NCBI RefSeq assembly: GCF_001949145.1
Contig: NW_019091529.1
Span: forward strand, 110,872-148,508
From: Acanthaster planci
Lineage: Eukaryota > Echinodermata > Asteroidea > Valvatida > Acanthasteridae
Length of the DNA stretch: 37,637 nt
Reading direction: 5' to 3'
The notes below the pieces were generated by a model that worked only from the letters and a program-made list of their open reading frames with translations, had not been told where the DNA came from and made no database searches. Made by a program: the position numbers and the translations under genes. Below are positions 10,669 to 22,900 of this stretch, in pieces (position 1 is the first letter of the stretch; each line of letters begins with the position of its first letter).

Positions 10669-11360
10669 ACCCAGGGACTGATATTAGACAACTCGACCAT
10701 TTGCCAACTCGACTTCGGACAATCTCGACCGTTGAGACGATTCGACCGTTGAGACAACTCGACTGTTTGCCAAGTCGTGCGTTAGGACAACACGACTCTG
10801 GCATCAAAACAACTCGACTGTTGAGATGGTTCCACATAGGCCCCTAATAAAATTCAAATAAGAGGGTATGTCAGGGCGGGTCCAACAAGATTCCTTGCTT
10901 TTGACACTGTGTATGTGTACATGTGTGTGTCCCATGGACATTGCATTTCGGACAATTCCGCTGCGCTATATGATGGATTCTGACTAGTGGCACAGGTTTC
11001 ACAGGGCTGACAAATGGCGGTGCTGCTGCATGGCAGCCTCCCCTCTCTGGTACTCACAGTCTGGGCCCGCTTGGTCCACTAATCTGCCAATTTCCGGGCC
11101 TACAGTACATGTATATAAATGTGAAATTCCATTATTTCCTCCAAATATAACTTTTACCCATCTCAACAAATGACTTAGCGGAGCGGACAAGTCATCTACA
11201 CATGTATGATCTCAACAGACGACTTGTCTAGTCTCAACCGACGATTGACTTGTCTCTCCTTTTCACGCACGGACAGTCCAGTTGTCTTTACGGTCGAGTT
11301 GTCCGAAGCATGCGAAGTTGAGTTGGCAAACAGTTGAGTTGTCAGGACCCCCCCTTGGGA
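10669..11360. mobile_element. Fold-back element C (about 0.7 kb), arms made of ACAACTCGACC-type subrepeats
   Basis: The left arm (10669-10830) is a run of GACAACTCGACC/TTTGCCAACTCGAC words; the right arm (about 11160-11360) is the reverse complement (GGTCGAGTTGTCCG, GAGTTGGCAAACAGTTGAG). Subrepeats within an arm are degenerate, but the order of landmark words matches between arms. The interior has no recognised gene. It starts within about 12 bp of the end of element B. Confidence 0.7.
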
Positions 11361-11880
11361 CGAATATTTCCTAAACAGCTCAAGAAAGATGCTGAAAAAT
11401 CGCCCAAAAAATAGTTTTTCTAATGTTTCTGCGTGAATCTGGAAGCGAATTCGATGTTTCTTTTACACAGTGACAGGTCTTACAGTCTCTAAAATATGAT
11501 AAAACCACTTAAATCTGTAGCGGGTACTTTCAAGTTGCTGACGCTTTCTTGACGCTACTTGTCATGCTTGTGTGTGTTGAGCTTGTGCACTACCCACGGT
11601 AAACGGACACTGGACACGGCATGTTCATTCGCCGAATTTGGTCATAATAGCGTAGCATTTTTACATGATGTACATGTACTGTGATGTAAAAAGTAACGTC
11701 TGATAGAACTCCTTTGTTATTCTATTCATATCATCAAAAAGTCTTGCACAATAACAGTAGGCCTACCACTACATTCCTCAGTTTAAGACTTACAAAAAAC
11801 AATGGACAGATGGAAAACGCCGAACTCGCGATGTCGCTGTCTCCATTTTGACGTTTTGAAATGTCAGCATAACAATTTTA

Positions 11881-11984
11881 TGACGTCGGGTTCATTCGCA
11901 GATATGTGACCAATAAAAACGTACTGTATACGCGACTGCCTTCTGCCCATGCGCGGTTTCTAAGGCAACGCTACCGCCATGTTG
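11881..11984. promoter_or_regulatory. Candidate ciliary-type promoter: X-box with CRE, CCAAT, NRF1-like and YY1-like sites
   Basis: Within about 100 bp: CRE-like TGACGTCG (11881-11888), a CCAAT box (11910-11914), NRF1-like GCCCATGCGCGG (11945-11956, one mismatch to GCGCATGCGC), X-box GTTTCTAAGGCAAC (11956-11969, reverse GTTGCC-TTAG-AAAC, both RFX half-sites intact), and YY1-like CCGCCATGTTG (11974-11984). It lies between divergent ENKD1 and C2orf81, about 2 kb upstream of the C2orf81 start codon. A splice acceptor at 13933-13934 implies a non-coding first exon upstream of 13.9 kb, which fits a promoter here. Inferred, not proven. Confidence 0.5.
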
Positions 11985-12344
11985 AATCATTACCTCGTTT
12001 AATGCGTACGGTACGGTACCGTACGTACAGTACATACATAAGTGTACATGGTATGTACACAACTCTCTATGGAGACTGAAAGTTAAGTGAAACAATAAAA
12101 AATCTATGGTTTGTCATGTGCGGTGCATGTCTGCCATGTCCACTCTAAAAAATTGTACTGCTTGAGCTTCTGAAGATGTAGCCCATCCAAAACGTAAACT
12201 GCATTGTAAGTTTTCAAACTGTAGTTTAGATCCAAGATGATTTTGTCCAGCTTCCTCGATCGAGTATCGGAGTAAGATTTTAAAGTAGGCCCTAGGCTAA
12301 AATCTACGATGCCCTGCATGCCCGCCCCTGAACATGCTGAAGAC

Positions 12345-12439
12345 TAATCCGAGTCCTAACTTGGACTCTTAAATCGTCTTTTTTAAACATTTGGACATTT
12401 AAAAAAAAGGCGATTTTAGGGTCCAAGTTACTCGGACTA
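12345..12439. mobile_element. 95-bp palindromic MITE with 9-bp target-site duplication (Mutator-like)
   Basis: TAATCCGAGTCCTAACTTGG at the left end mirrors CCAAGTTACTCGGACTA at the right, and the inverted arms extend almost to the centre (AAATCG...CGATTTT). GCTGAAGAC occurs at 12336-12344 and again at 12440-12448, an exact 9-bp direct repeat touching both ends. Nine-base duplications are typical of the Mutator superfamily. Confidence 0.85.
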
Positions 12440-12468
12440 GCTGAAGACCACGTTCATCACGTTGTGAT

Positions 12469-12738
12469 TAATTCCAGAAATTAGGGGTCCATTTTTATCG
12501 GGTCCCTGTCACATCTGACGTACATGTATGATGTAGGCCTAGGGCCTGTGAATTTGTAAGTTCACATTTTCTAATTTCCAAGAGTGATGAATTTAAAATG
12601 CAAATTACATGTCAAACAATATTAATGGTTTGAAATTAATTGCAGTGACATTTTCATGTCAAATAAAGCCTGAAAGGTCAGATTTAACACTAGTGAAACG
12701 AAAATGTCACACTTTTGGACCCTTAATTTCTGGAATTA
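12469..12738. mobile_element. MITE of about 270 bp with 23-bp terminal inverted repeats
   Basis: TAATTCCAGAAATTAGGGGT at 12469 is matched by the reverse complement of ACCCTTAATTTCTGGAATTA ending at 12738, one mismatch in 23. The interior is AT-rich and non-coding. No clear target-site duplication longer than 2-3 bp was seen. Confidence 0.75.
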
Positions 12739-12782
12739 GGGCCTAGGCCTATACCATTGTCACCACGCGGTCGTACTAATTA

Positions 12783-12834
12783 ACGTCAACACAACGTCAA
12801 CACATGATAGTAACGTCAACACACCGTCAACACA
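12783..12834. repeat. Short tandem repeat of CGTCAACACA
   Basis: Four copies of CGTCAACACA, arranged as two pairs separated by TGATAGTAA. Confidence 0.85.
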
Positions 12835-12997
12835 CCCAAATCAAGTTCTAAGTTAACAGAAACGCATTTCGATAGCAATATAATGCCTAAAATACAATTT
12901 GGCTAACAACAGTGGGCGACATTTGGGGGGAAAAAGCTCTTTCATGAACTTGAATTCTATAGAATATTGTATCCAAAAATTGCATGCAATAAACCTG

Positions 12998-13257
12998 GAC
13001 TTAATTTCATGGTGCTGCTTACCGCAGAATTCCACACTTACGATCTCCATTCTGCGCTGACCAGGCTAGCAGAAAAATTCTGTGCTAACCTTTTAAGCAC
13101 AGAATCCTTAGTTACGGGATGTACGCATGCATGTGTTAAGGCCAAAATTCCTCGCTAAGCCGTGAATTACTGTACCTTGGCCGTAAGTACAGAATTTTCT
13201 GTTACGGTAAGTGCCAATTTTTTCGCTTGCGGTAAGCAGCCCCGTGAAATTGGGGCC
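12998..13257. mobile_element. MITE of about 260 bp with TIR (C)CCAATTTCAYGGNGCTGCTTACCG
   Basis: TTAATTTCATGGTGCTGCTTACCG begins at 13001; the right end (13225-13257) is GCGGTAAGCAGCCCCGTGAA followed by ATTGGGG, its reverse complement with few mismatches. Inside, variants of CAGAATT(T/C) and TTAAG/GTAAG recur (CGCAGAATTCC, AGCACAGAATCC, GTACAGAATTTTC), so the interior is a degenerate internal repeat. Non-coding. Confidence 0.75.
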
Positions 13258-13989
13258 TGTTAAAAAGATGCGGAGATATCAGTTAATCGTTGGCCTACTT
13301 TGATAATGGAATTAGGGCTAGCATTATTGCCACACAAAATATTGGCATGTAGGCAAAGAGGCAAATGGGCGAAGTGGCAAAAATGCTACACTTGGACATT
13401 AGGAAAAGCCACTGTTATCCATTGGTCAGTTCCAAGCCCATACTTGCAAATGCACTGGCCAGACATGTCACTCAACAGGGAAAGTTTTTACTGCAGTATC
13501 CCATTCACACATGTACATTTTTGAGAAGATCTATGGCAGGGCAAGTGATTGGTACATGTAACTCGTGTTGAGTTATGAAGTGCCTTTTGCGGAGAAATAC
13601 TGAAAAGCTGTGAATAATACAGTTTTTCAGCAGTAGCTTTTAGAGAATGCATGCAGTGGACACAGATACCTGTATTTTTTCAGTTCCAAAGTTATGTCTT
13701 TTTTGCATTGCTTGAATGACTGACCTTTACATGTATGTACTTGTATGCATGTTTATTGAGATGTTATATGATGAAAAAAGTGGAGGCAGTATGCAGCATT
13801 CTTTCCCCTAGGTAGTTTTACGAACACAATAAAAGTAGGCAGAATTAAAAAGAAATTAACCTTTTTTGTACAGGGTACGTGTATCTACTGTACATGTATT
13901 TATTTTTTGTGCTTCAATTTGACATTTCGTACAGGTCAGTTGTTTGAAACGACAAACTTCAATCTCAAACTTCCAAGGGACAAGTGACA

Positions 13990-16900
13990 ATGTCTCGGGC
14001 AACAGTGTCTAAATCCCGTGCAGATAAAAGCAAAGATAAAGATAAGGATCGTGGTGGCAGTACATCGGTTCCAGTACCACCAGTCAACACAGATGTCATC
14101 CCTGGAAGATTTTCTGAGACAGACTGGTGAGTGAAATCGATTCAGACACGGCCAATGTGCAGACCATTCAGCGCAATCGTGCCACTGGTTGGCCGCGGGT
14201 ATGTGTGTGTGTGAGTTCACGTGTGTGCATGCATCGCATGCGAGACTGTGGCGTGCGCTCGGTGATATAACATGACATCGTAAACAAAATTGTACTATAT
14301 GTGTTATGGTTCCATGACATGGCCAATCCAAAGTGCAGTCATAACAGCAAAGCTCAGGTATTTTTCAAGAGGAAAGTAGAAACAAACAGTAAAAATGTTC
14401 AGGTACATGGAATCAAATCGGCGTAAGTATTTTTGCCCGTCATTATGATTTACGGGCACATTTCTGAGACAAACGGGCGCATTAGCTACCTGTGCCCGTT
14501 AATTTCAAGCCCTGGGTTATTGCATTTAAAAGTGCAGTTTTTAAAACTTTAGAATTATCCAGGCTCTCTCAGACAACTGGGCAAGACATTGTTTCGTGCG
14601 TAGGCTCTTCTGTTCAGATTGTGAACCCAGAGTTTACTTTAATACTGAAAACAATTCTGAGAAAGGGATTGCAGCTTGCATTGCTATGCGCATAAGCAAT
14701 AATGAATCAGCAAAGAGGAGAAAATGTTGTCCTGCTAAATCTGCAAAATTGCAGCACTTTTTGTGTACAGGCTATATACAGGGGTGTGCATTTACTGGTA
14801 TTTTTGGAACTGGATACCCATTTTTTGTCAACATCAGGTACCCGGGTACTCGTAAAAAAGAACACTCAATAACAAATAGCATTGTGGCAACCTCGGTGGA
14901 CCATGTGCGTAAAACAGGGTTCTTTTTCATACACAAGAAGCAAGCAGCACATTTTCTGCATGTCAGGGTAAATCTCTCCTACCTTTTTATCAAACAAGAT
15001 TGTTATCTTCAATTTGCAAAATATTTTTGTATTTAAAGTCTATGAAACAGAAAAACAAACTTTTTGATGAGGAACATCAGAACAGATCACAGAGCTGCAA
15101 ACCACCTACATGTACATGTACGTGTACGCACCAGCTACCGTGCAAAGGAAATGACATGTGCACAAATGGTGAGCTCTGGTCGTGTCACGTGCGGACCAGA
15201 TCAGTGCTATGTACACGTACGTCACAGGTTAAAAGGCTTTTATGTATGAAAATACCTCCATAACTCCAACAATGCCAACACCACCGTATCCACTTGTTTT
15301 AAAGTTTCTGCTTAAAAAAATGCCACCTACGTGTAAATGCTTCATACGGCCTTGAAAGTGTCGTAAGTCTAGGGTTAAGAGTCATCACTGCCAAGTGCAT
15401 TTCTTTTCTCACGGGGACCAGTTGTATGCACGCTGCATAAACCAACCTTACCTGAAACTGCAACAATTCCTGGCTCTCAAGCTACTCAAGCTAACCTGAT
15501 TGCCACCACAGGCCCAATTATAGTCCCCTTCAGGCAGGCCAATCGCTGACACTGCAGTGGCCATGTGATCATGGTGACCGTAAAAGGAAAAGTCATGTGA
15601 CCACACATAGGGAACCCAAGTCAAAAAACAGGACTTTGTGGAGTGCTTCACGTTATAAACAAAACCAAGTGATACAAAAGTTTTGCCACACAAAGGTACC
15701 ACAATAAAGTGGTTTATTTTGATAAAGAAACTTTTAGGATTACTCCATTCCCCTGAGGTTCTAGTTGTCAAGATGTACATGTAACTGTATAAAGTACTTT
15801 GACAAGTGATGTTTGATGCATGCCAGCCCTTCAGTATTAAATTTCACAGACATTTTATACAGGTATTTTTGTTCCTAATTTATTTACATGTTTGTTTTTT
15901 TTTTTACGGGTACCCGGCCTGAAAAAATAGAACCAGGGTTTTGATGTCGACGGGTCGGTGCCCGGGTATCTGGCACAGGCCTAATAATATAACATTGATG
16001 CTGTCTTCCTGAGATAATATCATACAAATGTAGTTTTGCAATATGGAAGTGCTTAATATAAAAGCCCAGAAGGCAACAAAACACCCTTTAGAATAGTGAA
16101 ACAAAAATTGAAAGTAAGGTTAACTGTGATCTAAAAGTGCATTTTGAAGGTTGATTTTAAAACAAATTGATTGCAGCTTCCCTTTAACCAACGGTTAATA
16201 AGCCACAGGCTAATTAAGCATCTCGGGAATTACTTTTACCTTAGTTAATATTATGAGGAAGATTCCGTCTGTTGTAAACTTGAACACATACATGTATATG
16301 TATATGATACAAAACTGCTGCTTACTGCTTGCTGGGTACAGTGACCTAACATCTCTGAACATACAAATCACAAAAGTCGGAGGGCAGAATCTTTCTCAAA
16401 GGCAAAATGACTTTGAGAAAAATTCTGCTAGGATTGAAACGTTAGGCCTTCCTACTTGGTTACAAGATTGTCAGTTATTGGTGTGTTGCATCTAATTTCG
16501 TCGTTTGCAATTCAGATTATTGTCTGCCCATTGATATTTTCTCTTTTTTCCTGTGAAGGGGTTCATTGTTGGACAAAGAGGATGGAGAGGACTTCATAGT
16601 TGATATTGTGGGTGACATTGTAAATTCTGCTTTGCATGTCATCCATGAAAACTATATACAGAGGCAGCTTTATCCCTACACAGTGACACAAGCAAGAGAT
16701 GCCATTCTCCAGATAATTGAGGTAAAAGAAAGGATGACTGTAGTTATCCTGTGATTTTTAAGTGTCATACAACCCACTTGCAGGTTAAAATACATGTACA
16801 TGTAATACTTGGTTGATAATGGAGGACATGGTTTGTCTTTACTCAGTGGCAATTCCTCGCTCGTGATGAAGGAGAAGAAAAACCAGAAGAGAATTTCACC

Positions 16901-19900
16901 TGGCAAGAAGAGGAAGGTGTGGCATCGTTTTCTTTATAAAATGTCAAACTGTTGATAAATGTTTTACATACAGTCGCTAAATCAGGTTGAAAAGTAGACC
17001 TGGATGTAGGAACAGCACTGTTGGTAGTGTGGTTTTTCCACACTCATGAACAGAAGTGTGAAAAAACATAATTTCAAGGGTACCCATTCTCATTACAACC
17101 TGTACCACAAATTTGAAATCTCTGCTTTCAACCACTCTTAACAGATTTGTTGAACAGCACAGTTGACTCGTTCCGTATCATTTTCAGCAATGCTTGGTAT
17201 TATGGTTTTCATCTGAGTAACTGGATTTTCCGCAAGCTGCGTGAAGGCCATGTTGCAAGATTTTTGTTTTTGTTTTTGTTTTCTAATTTTTGTCCACACC
17301 TCAAAAGTCTGATAGACATCTTTCAGTGGTACTTCCTTCACTTTAAATCTTTATCTTAGTCAAACTAAAACCAATGTTATCCTGAACTCAGCTGTGCCAC
17401 CTTCAATATTTTAAACTTGGAATTTATATAAAGACACTCCTTATCACCTATGTACTTTTCATTACAAATGTGAAGTTTGAACCTTGCTTTCTCTTGCAAT
17501 GCTTCAGAGCCTCAGCCATCTGTTCCAGATGCCTGGGCACAAGGATCAGTGCCCAGACAGCCACAACCTCCACTTTCTCCACCGGCATCCGAACCAGACA
17601 CCGATGTGACATCTGTCAGTCGACTTTCAGAGCCAGAGATTCTAGAGGATCTGCCCACAACCATTAATGAGACGGGGACTATCGTTGAAGCTGATGACAC
17701 ATATGCACCTGTGGTGAGGCGGGCAGAGATTAAGGAGGAGGAAGTTGAGGAGACTCGAGAGAAAGAAGAGACCATGACAGAGTCTGAGAAGGTAAAAAGG
17801 ACAGTGATGCAGGAGTGGCTTGATTTTGTAGTAATTATCATGACACACTTGATGGTGATTGGACCTTTGTATAGCCACAGATTCATTTTAATTCAGACCT
17901 TAGACCAAAACAAAAGTCCTACTTCCAGTTCTGTGACTGACCCTAATGTTTTGTCATGACCCTAAAACTTATATTACCAAGTTGGAAAACAAATTTTGAA
18001 AAATTTCAAAAATTAAAAAGAAAATGCTTTCTATTTTTTGTCTTTACAAAACACCTCTCAACAACTGTTTCCATGTCCAATTACCTATTTACATCTTTGA
18101 AAGACACTGCAGTTATTTTGACAACTTCCCTTTGCATTTCACTAATGCTGTGGTGAAAACATGTGTGCAGTAATTATACACTGAAGCCATGCTCCTCTTG
18201 TTTCTGCCATGGCATGCCATTGCCGAAGAAGGCATGATGGAAATGCAGCAACCTGTCTATGCATGGACATCCCGGCTAAATTGTTACACTTCACCGTATA
18301 TGCATGTACATTTAAATGCATGCAACTCGACAGCTGCACATCAATACAGATTGCTGTAGCTAGAAGATTTCTACATGTGCAAGTTAATTCACAGAACTTG
18401 ATCGGTTGTCTATGTTTGTATTTTCTGTGTTCATGAATCTAATTTTAGGTTGTACAAGTATTGCTTGTGTTTGAAGCAAGCATGTTTCTATATAAAATTT
18501 CTTACTGTAGCGAAAAATTTATCATTCACCCCTCTAGATGCATCAGACATGCTTATCACGCGATGTACAGACATTGTTCGCAAGTTCTCATCATGATTAC
18601 CTGACTTGCTTTGTACATACACTGTAGTGGTGTGAATCATAGATATTTTGACATTAATTTAGGCAAGTTTTTATCATTTTTTGTGGCATTTTGCAATAGC
18701 TTTTTTTGCACGAAAGGTTCAGTCTGAAGGCCGAGATTCCCATAGGTGTACGGGGGTCGACATTAAGCTTTTTTGCCCAGAAGCTAAAAACAGCTCCTGG
18801 CCTTTCAAATTTCAGGGGTTTTGGGAGCTGTTTCGCTGAACTTGGGAGTTACTTTAGGTAAAGTCAAATTAGGCTAAAAAAAAGTTCTGCTTTCAAAATT
18901 GGATTATATGCCTCTCTATAATACGGTCAGTAGGTCGGATATTTTGGGGTCAATTTTCCTGTGCTGATTGAATGGCATGAATGGGGAGGATAACTTCAAA
19001 AACTTGATTAAAAAAGTGATAAAACCCATCTTAATCCTTGTAAAAATACATCTATGGTAGATAATTCAAAACAATTATGGACAATTCACACAATGCTAGT
19101 CGGGCAATCGCGACGGCAAACTGGCGATGATGTCCGTGTATCACGCGGTAAGCGTCCATGATACATCCAACGGGCAGGCAATAAACCTTGTGCCGCGGCA
19201 TGATATTTTGTGGAAACACGCTCACTTCAAGTATGAGCAAAATCACCTCAAATTAAACTCCTGAACACAGAAAATACATACATAGACAAAAGACAAAGTT
19301 CTGTGAATTAACTTGCAGAAATCCTCTGCAGCATCAATGTTTTTGCAGATGTAGGGTTGCATGCATATACGGCCGATGTAGCGTAATCGACCAGGACGTA
19401 TAGACTGGTTGGTATGTTATGCGAATGAGGTTGTCCTCCGTCATGGTTGTCCTGGTTGAAAGTGACAACAAAAGGGAAAATTGCCTTTTGTCACTTTCAA
19501 GTTATGCGATAATCTGGTTTAAATGTGTTGACTTGCCCCGAGGTAGGCCAGTGCCGTGTTGAAAAGTGTTGAAAAGTGTTCAAAGCAGGACAGCAAGTGC
19601 AACTTACCAAAGAGCAAAGAGTGTTTGTGGTGACGAAATTTCTTGAAAACGAGTTTTCAAGCCACCCAAGGTGCATTTAGGGAAGCCTTCTCTGATAGGG
19701 ATCCACCGATAAAGTCGACCATCCAGGAAAATGTGCACAAATACCAAGAACATGGGACAAGCCTTAATTTGAATAAGGGTCATTTGGGAAAGAGGCGCAC
19801 TCACAGTGCAAACTCCTGAAAACGTTGCTGCAGTTCGACAGCAACTTGTCGACCAGTCAGGGGAACCAGTTGCAGGAGGAATGGACTTGGACACATGGAA

Positions 19901-22900
19901 GGTGTCGGTGCATAATTTACTGTGAATTAAGTAATGTGTAAATAATCTGTGTGCCCCTGACATCTTATCCAGGACAAGCATGACAGAGGACAACCTCATT
20001 CATTTGTTTATCCAAAGTGTTACAACTGAGTTCAGCTGCCCCATTTTCAAGACAATGGTATTCAGTCATGCATGGCAGGTGGGATACCATCAAGGTATCA
20101 TTAGAAGGAATGCTGCTTCTACTTTTCGGAGATCCTTATACATTATAATCATATCTCATGGTTTGGGCATATCAACTCCTTTCCTGAGGGTTTGGTTTTT
20201 ATCCGGGACACCCTGTATAGTTGGGACCATCCCAACAGTATAGTTGGGCCAGTCCCAACTAGAGTGCTATAGTTAGGCCCGCCCAAGTACAGCACAGAAC
20301 AGCCTCGTTCCCATGGGTACGATATTGCTGCACCATGGTGGTTCCCACCATGCCTTGTGCANCGTAATGTGTTACGCCTCAACTGTAACATCAGTCCCAA
20401 CTACATGTACAGGGTGTCCCAGAAAAAATCAAACCCTGAGGAAAGGGGTTAATATGCCCAAACCATGAGATATGATTATAATAATGCATAAGGATCTCTG
20501 AAAAGTAGAAGCAGTATTCTTTCTAATGATACCTTGATGGTATCCCTTCTGCCATGCATGACTGAACACCATTGTCTTGAAAATGAGGCACCCAAACTCA
20601 GTTGTAACACTTTGGATAAACCAGTGAATGAGGTTGTCCCTTTGCCGTGCTTGTCCTGGTTGAAAGTGACAACAAAAGGTCATGTTAATGAGGGGAGATT
20701 GCCTTTTGTCACCTTCAAGTTATGGAGTCTGGTTTTGACTTGCCTTGAGGTACCATAGGCCAGTGCGGTGTTGAAAAGTGTTTGAAGCAGGACAGCAAGT
20801 CTGCAACATGGTGCAACTTACCAAAGAGTAAAAGTGTTTGTCGTGACGAAATTCCTTGAAAACAAGAGCTTTCAAGCCATCCAAGCTGCATTTAGGGAAG
20901 CCTTCCCTGATAGGGATCCACCGGCAAAATCGACCATCTGGGAAAATGTGCGCAAATACCGAGAACATGGGACGAGCCTTAATTTGAATAGGGGTCATTC
21001 GGGAAGGAGGCGCACAGTGCAAACTCCTGAAAACGTTACTACAGTTCGACAGCAACTTGTCGAACAGCCTAGGGGAACCAGTTACAGGAGGAGTGGACTT
21101 GGACACGCGGAAGGTGTCGGTGCATAATTTACTGTGAATTACGTAATGTGTAAATAATTGGTGTGGCCCTGATATCTTATCCAGGACAAGTATGACGGAG
21201 GACAACCTCATTCATTGGTTTATCCAAAGTGTTACAACTGAGTTCAGATGCCCCATTTTCAAGACAATTGTGTTCATTCATGCATGACAGATACCATTAA
21301 GGTATCATTAGAAAGAATCCTGCTTCTACTTTTCAGAGATCCTTATGCATTATAATCATATCTCATGGTTTGGGTATATTAACCCCTTTCCTCAGGGTTT
21401 CCTTTTTTCTGGGACACCTTGTATAGTTGGGACCATCCCAACTATAGCTGGGCCAGTCCCAACTAGAGTGCCATAGTTGGTCCGGCCCAAGTACAGCACA
21501 GAACAGCCTCGTTCCCATGGGTACGATATTGCTGCACCACGTTGGTTCCCACCATGCCTTGTGTGATGTAACCCTGGTATTGTATAATTTAAATATCCTA
21601 CTAATTGGGATAATTAAATTAGGCACCATTTCAAAATTCATATCCGATACTGTAGGTGTCTGACAGAACGGTCTGATCCGATACATTTATTATGGGTTGG
21701 CTATCAGGTGAAGTGTTCTCAAGTGGCCAATCCTAACCGATAAATGCCTTCCTGCTCTACTGATACAATGCACTTCTCCCAAGGCAGTGTGGTTTTTAGT
21801 GGAGCGACACCCACACCGTTATCCCACTCAATACAAGTCACTATTGATGGATATCCCATGTGTGGCTTGCATTAGTTTATAAGGACCCTATTTCCTTTGT
21901 TCTCCACCAGTATTCCTCAGTGACTTTTTCTATGATATGTTTTGCTGTGTTGCCACTAGCCTGTCATTCTAATTGATTTAGGTCAGAGATTCAAGTGCAG
22001 GAGGGAACTACATGTCAATGTAATGTGATATTGAAAACAAATCAGAATCAAATTATGCTGTGCATACATGTAGTTCAACAATTTCCACTGAATAATTTCC
22101 GAAAATATTTTGGAACATGAGATCTTCCTTTTCCCTTAATGTGCTAGGTTATGGGGTTATTAATACATATACCGGTGCATGTTCATATGGCTTGCAGATA
22201 CATGTATGTGCAATTGATTGGTATCAATATTAGGTTATTTTCAGTGACATGGTAGCACGAGATAAAAACAGCAAGATAGGGAAAATAAACTTGTATTATT
22301 GAAAGATTATGCATATTTCCATGAATGAAATATACAGTCTACTGGAAATATGTTATAGTATTGCGCAAGTTCACGTATATACATGTAAAGCTTCACATAC
22401 ATGTACACTCTGATCATGTGCAAGCCAGACACATTAAAACAGGTGATGTGCACGAAAGAAAAATAAATTGCAATTTGTGGATATAAATTTCTGTTTTTGG
22501 AAGCTTTCAATATTCCCAGAAATCATAAGTGGTACCTGTGTGGAACCAAAGTGCATGATAAATTTCAATAGAGCCTGAAAAGTTGACCCCTGGTGGCGTG
22601 CTTCTAGAACCCTTGGATACGAAAAATAATGTGCAAAGATTTTAGAATTTGTGATATTTGTTCGTTCGGTCACTTCTCAAAAAAAATCCAACTCAGCAAA
22701 GGGGCTGTAGGGGTTGCGATGTTACGGTTGGCTGGGGTTGTGGTTACATCAGTGTCGTAACTAAAATGAATCAGAAGGCACCCTACATTATTTTTTAAAA
22801 TTTAAATGCGGGCCCACAAGCAAAGACGCACTGGACAGATATTTACGTCAACAAACAACAAAAATAATAAATTTAATGCTAAAGAATACTTGCTTATGAG

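Noticed and set aside
10362-10757. 131-codon ORF on the minus strand
   Set aside because: Lies across the arm of fold-back element B; open frame is a by-product of the GC-rich inverted repeat.
13936-14331. 131-codon antisense ORF over C2orf81 exon 1
   Set aside because: Shadow of the conserved coding exon on the opposite strand.
14596-15036. 146-codon ORF in C2orf81 intron 1
   Set aside because: No recognisable protein, overlaps a dispersed repeat with GTACCCGG, and lies between two well-phased exons.
14838-15966. Inverted GGTACCCGGG-containing patches as element ends
   Set aside because: Similarity is limited to the short GTACCCGG word and an A-run; too little to claim a bounded element.
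16253-16495. ORF containing NSARIETLGLPTWL
   Set aside because: Contains a TTGAAACGTTAGGCC word of a type I associate with dispersed repeats, but no RT or other domain could be shown.
17512-17886. 124-codon Ser-rich antisense ORF
   Set aside because: Mirror of C2orf81 exon 4, whose plus-strand product matches the family.
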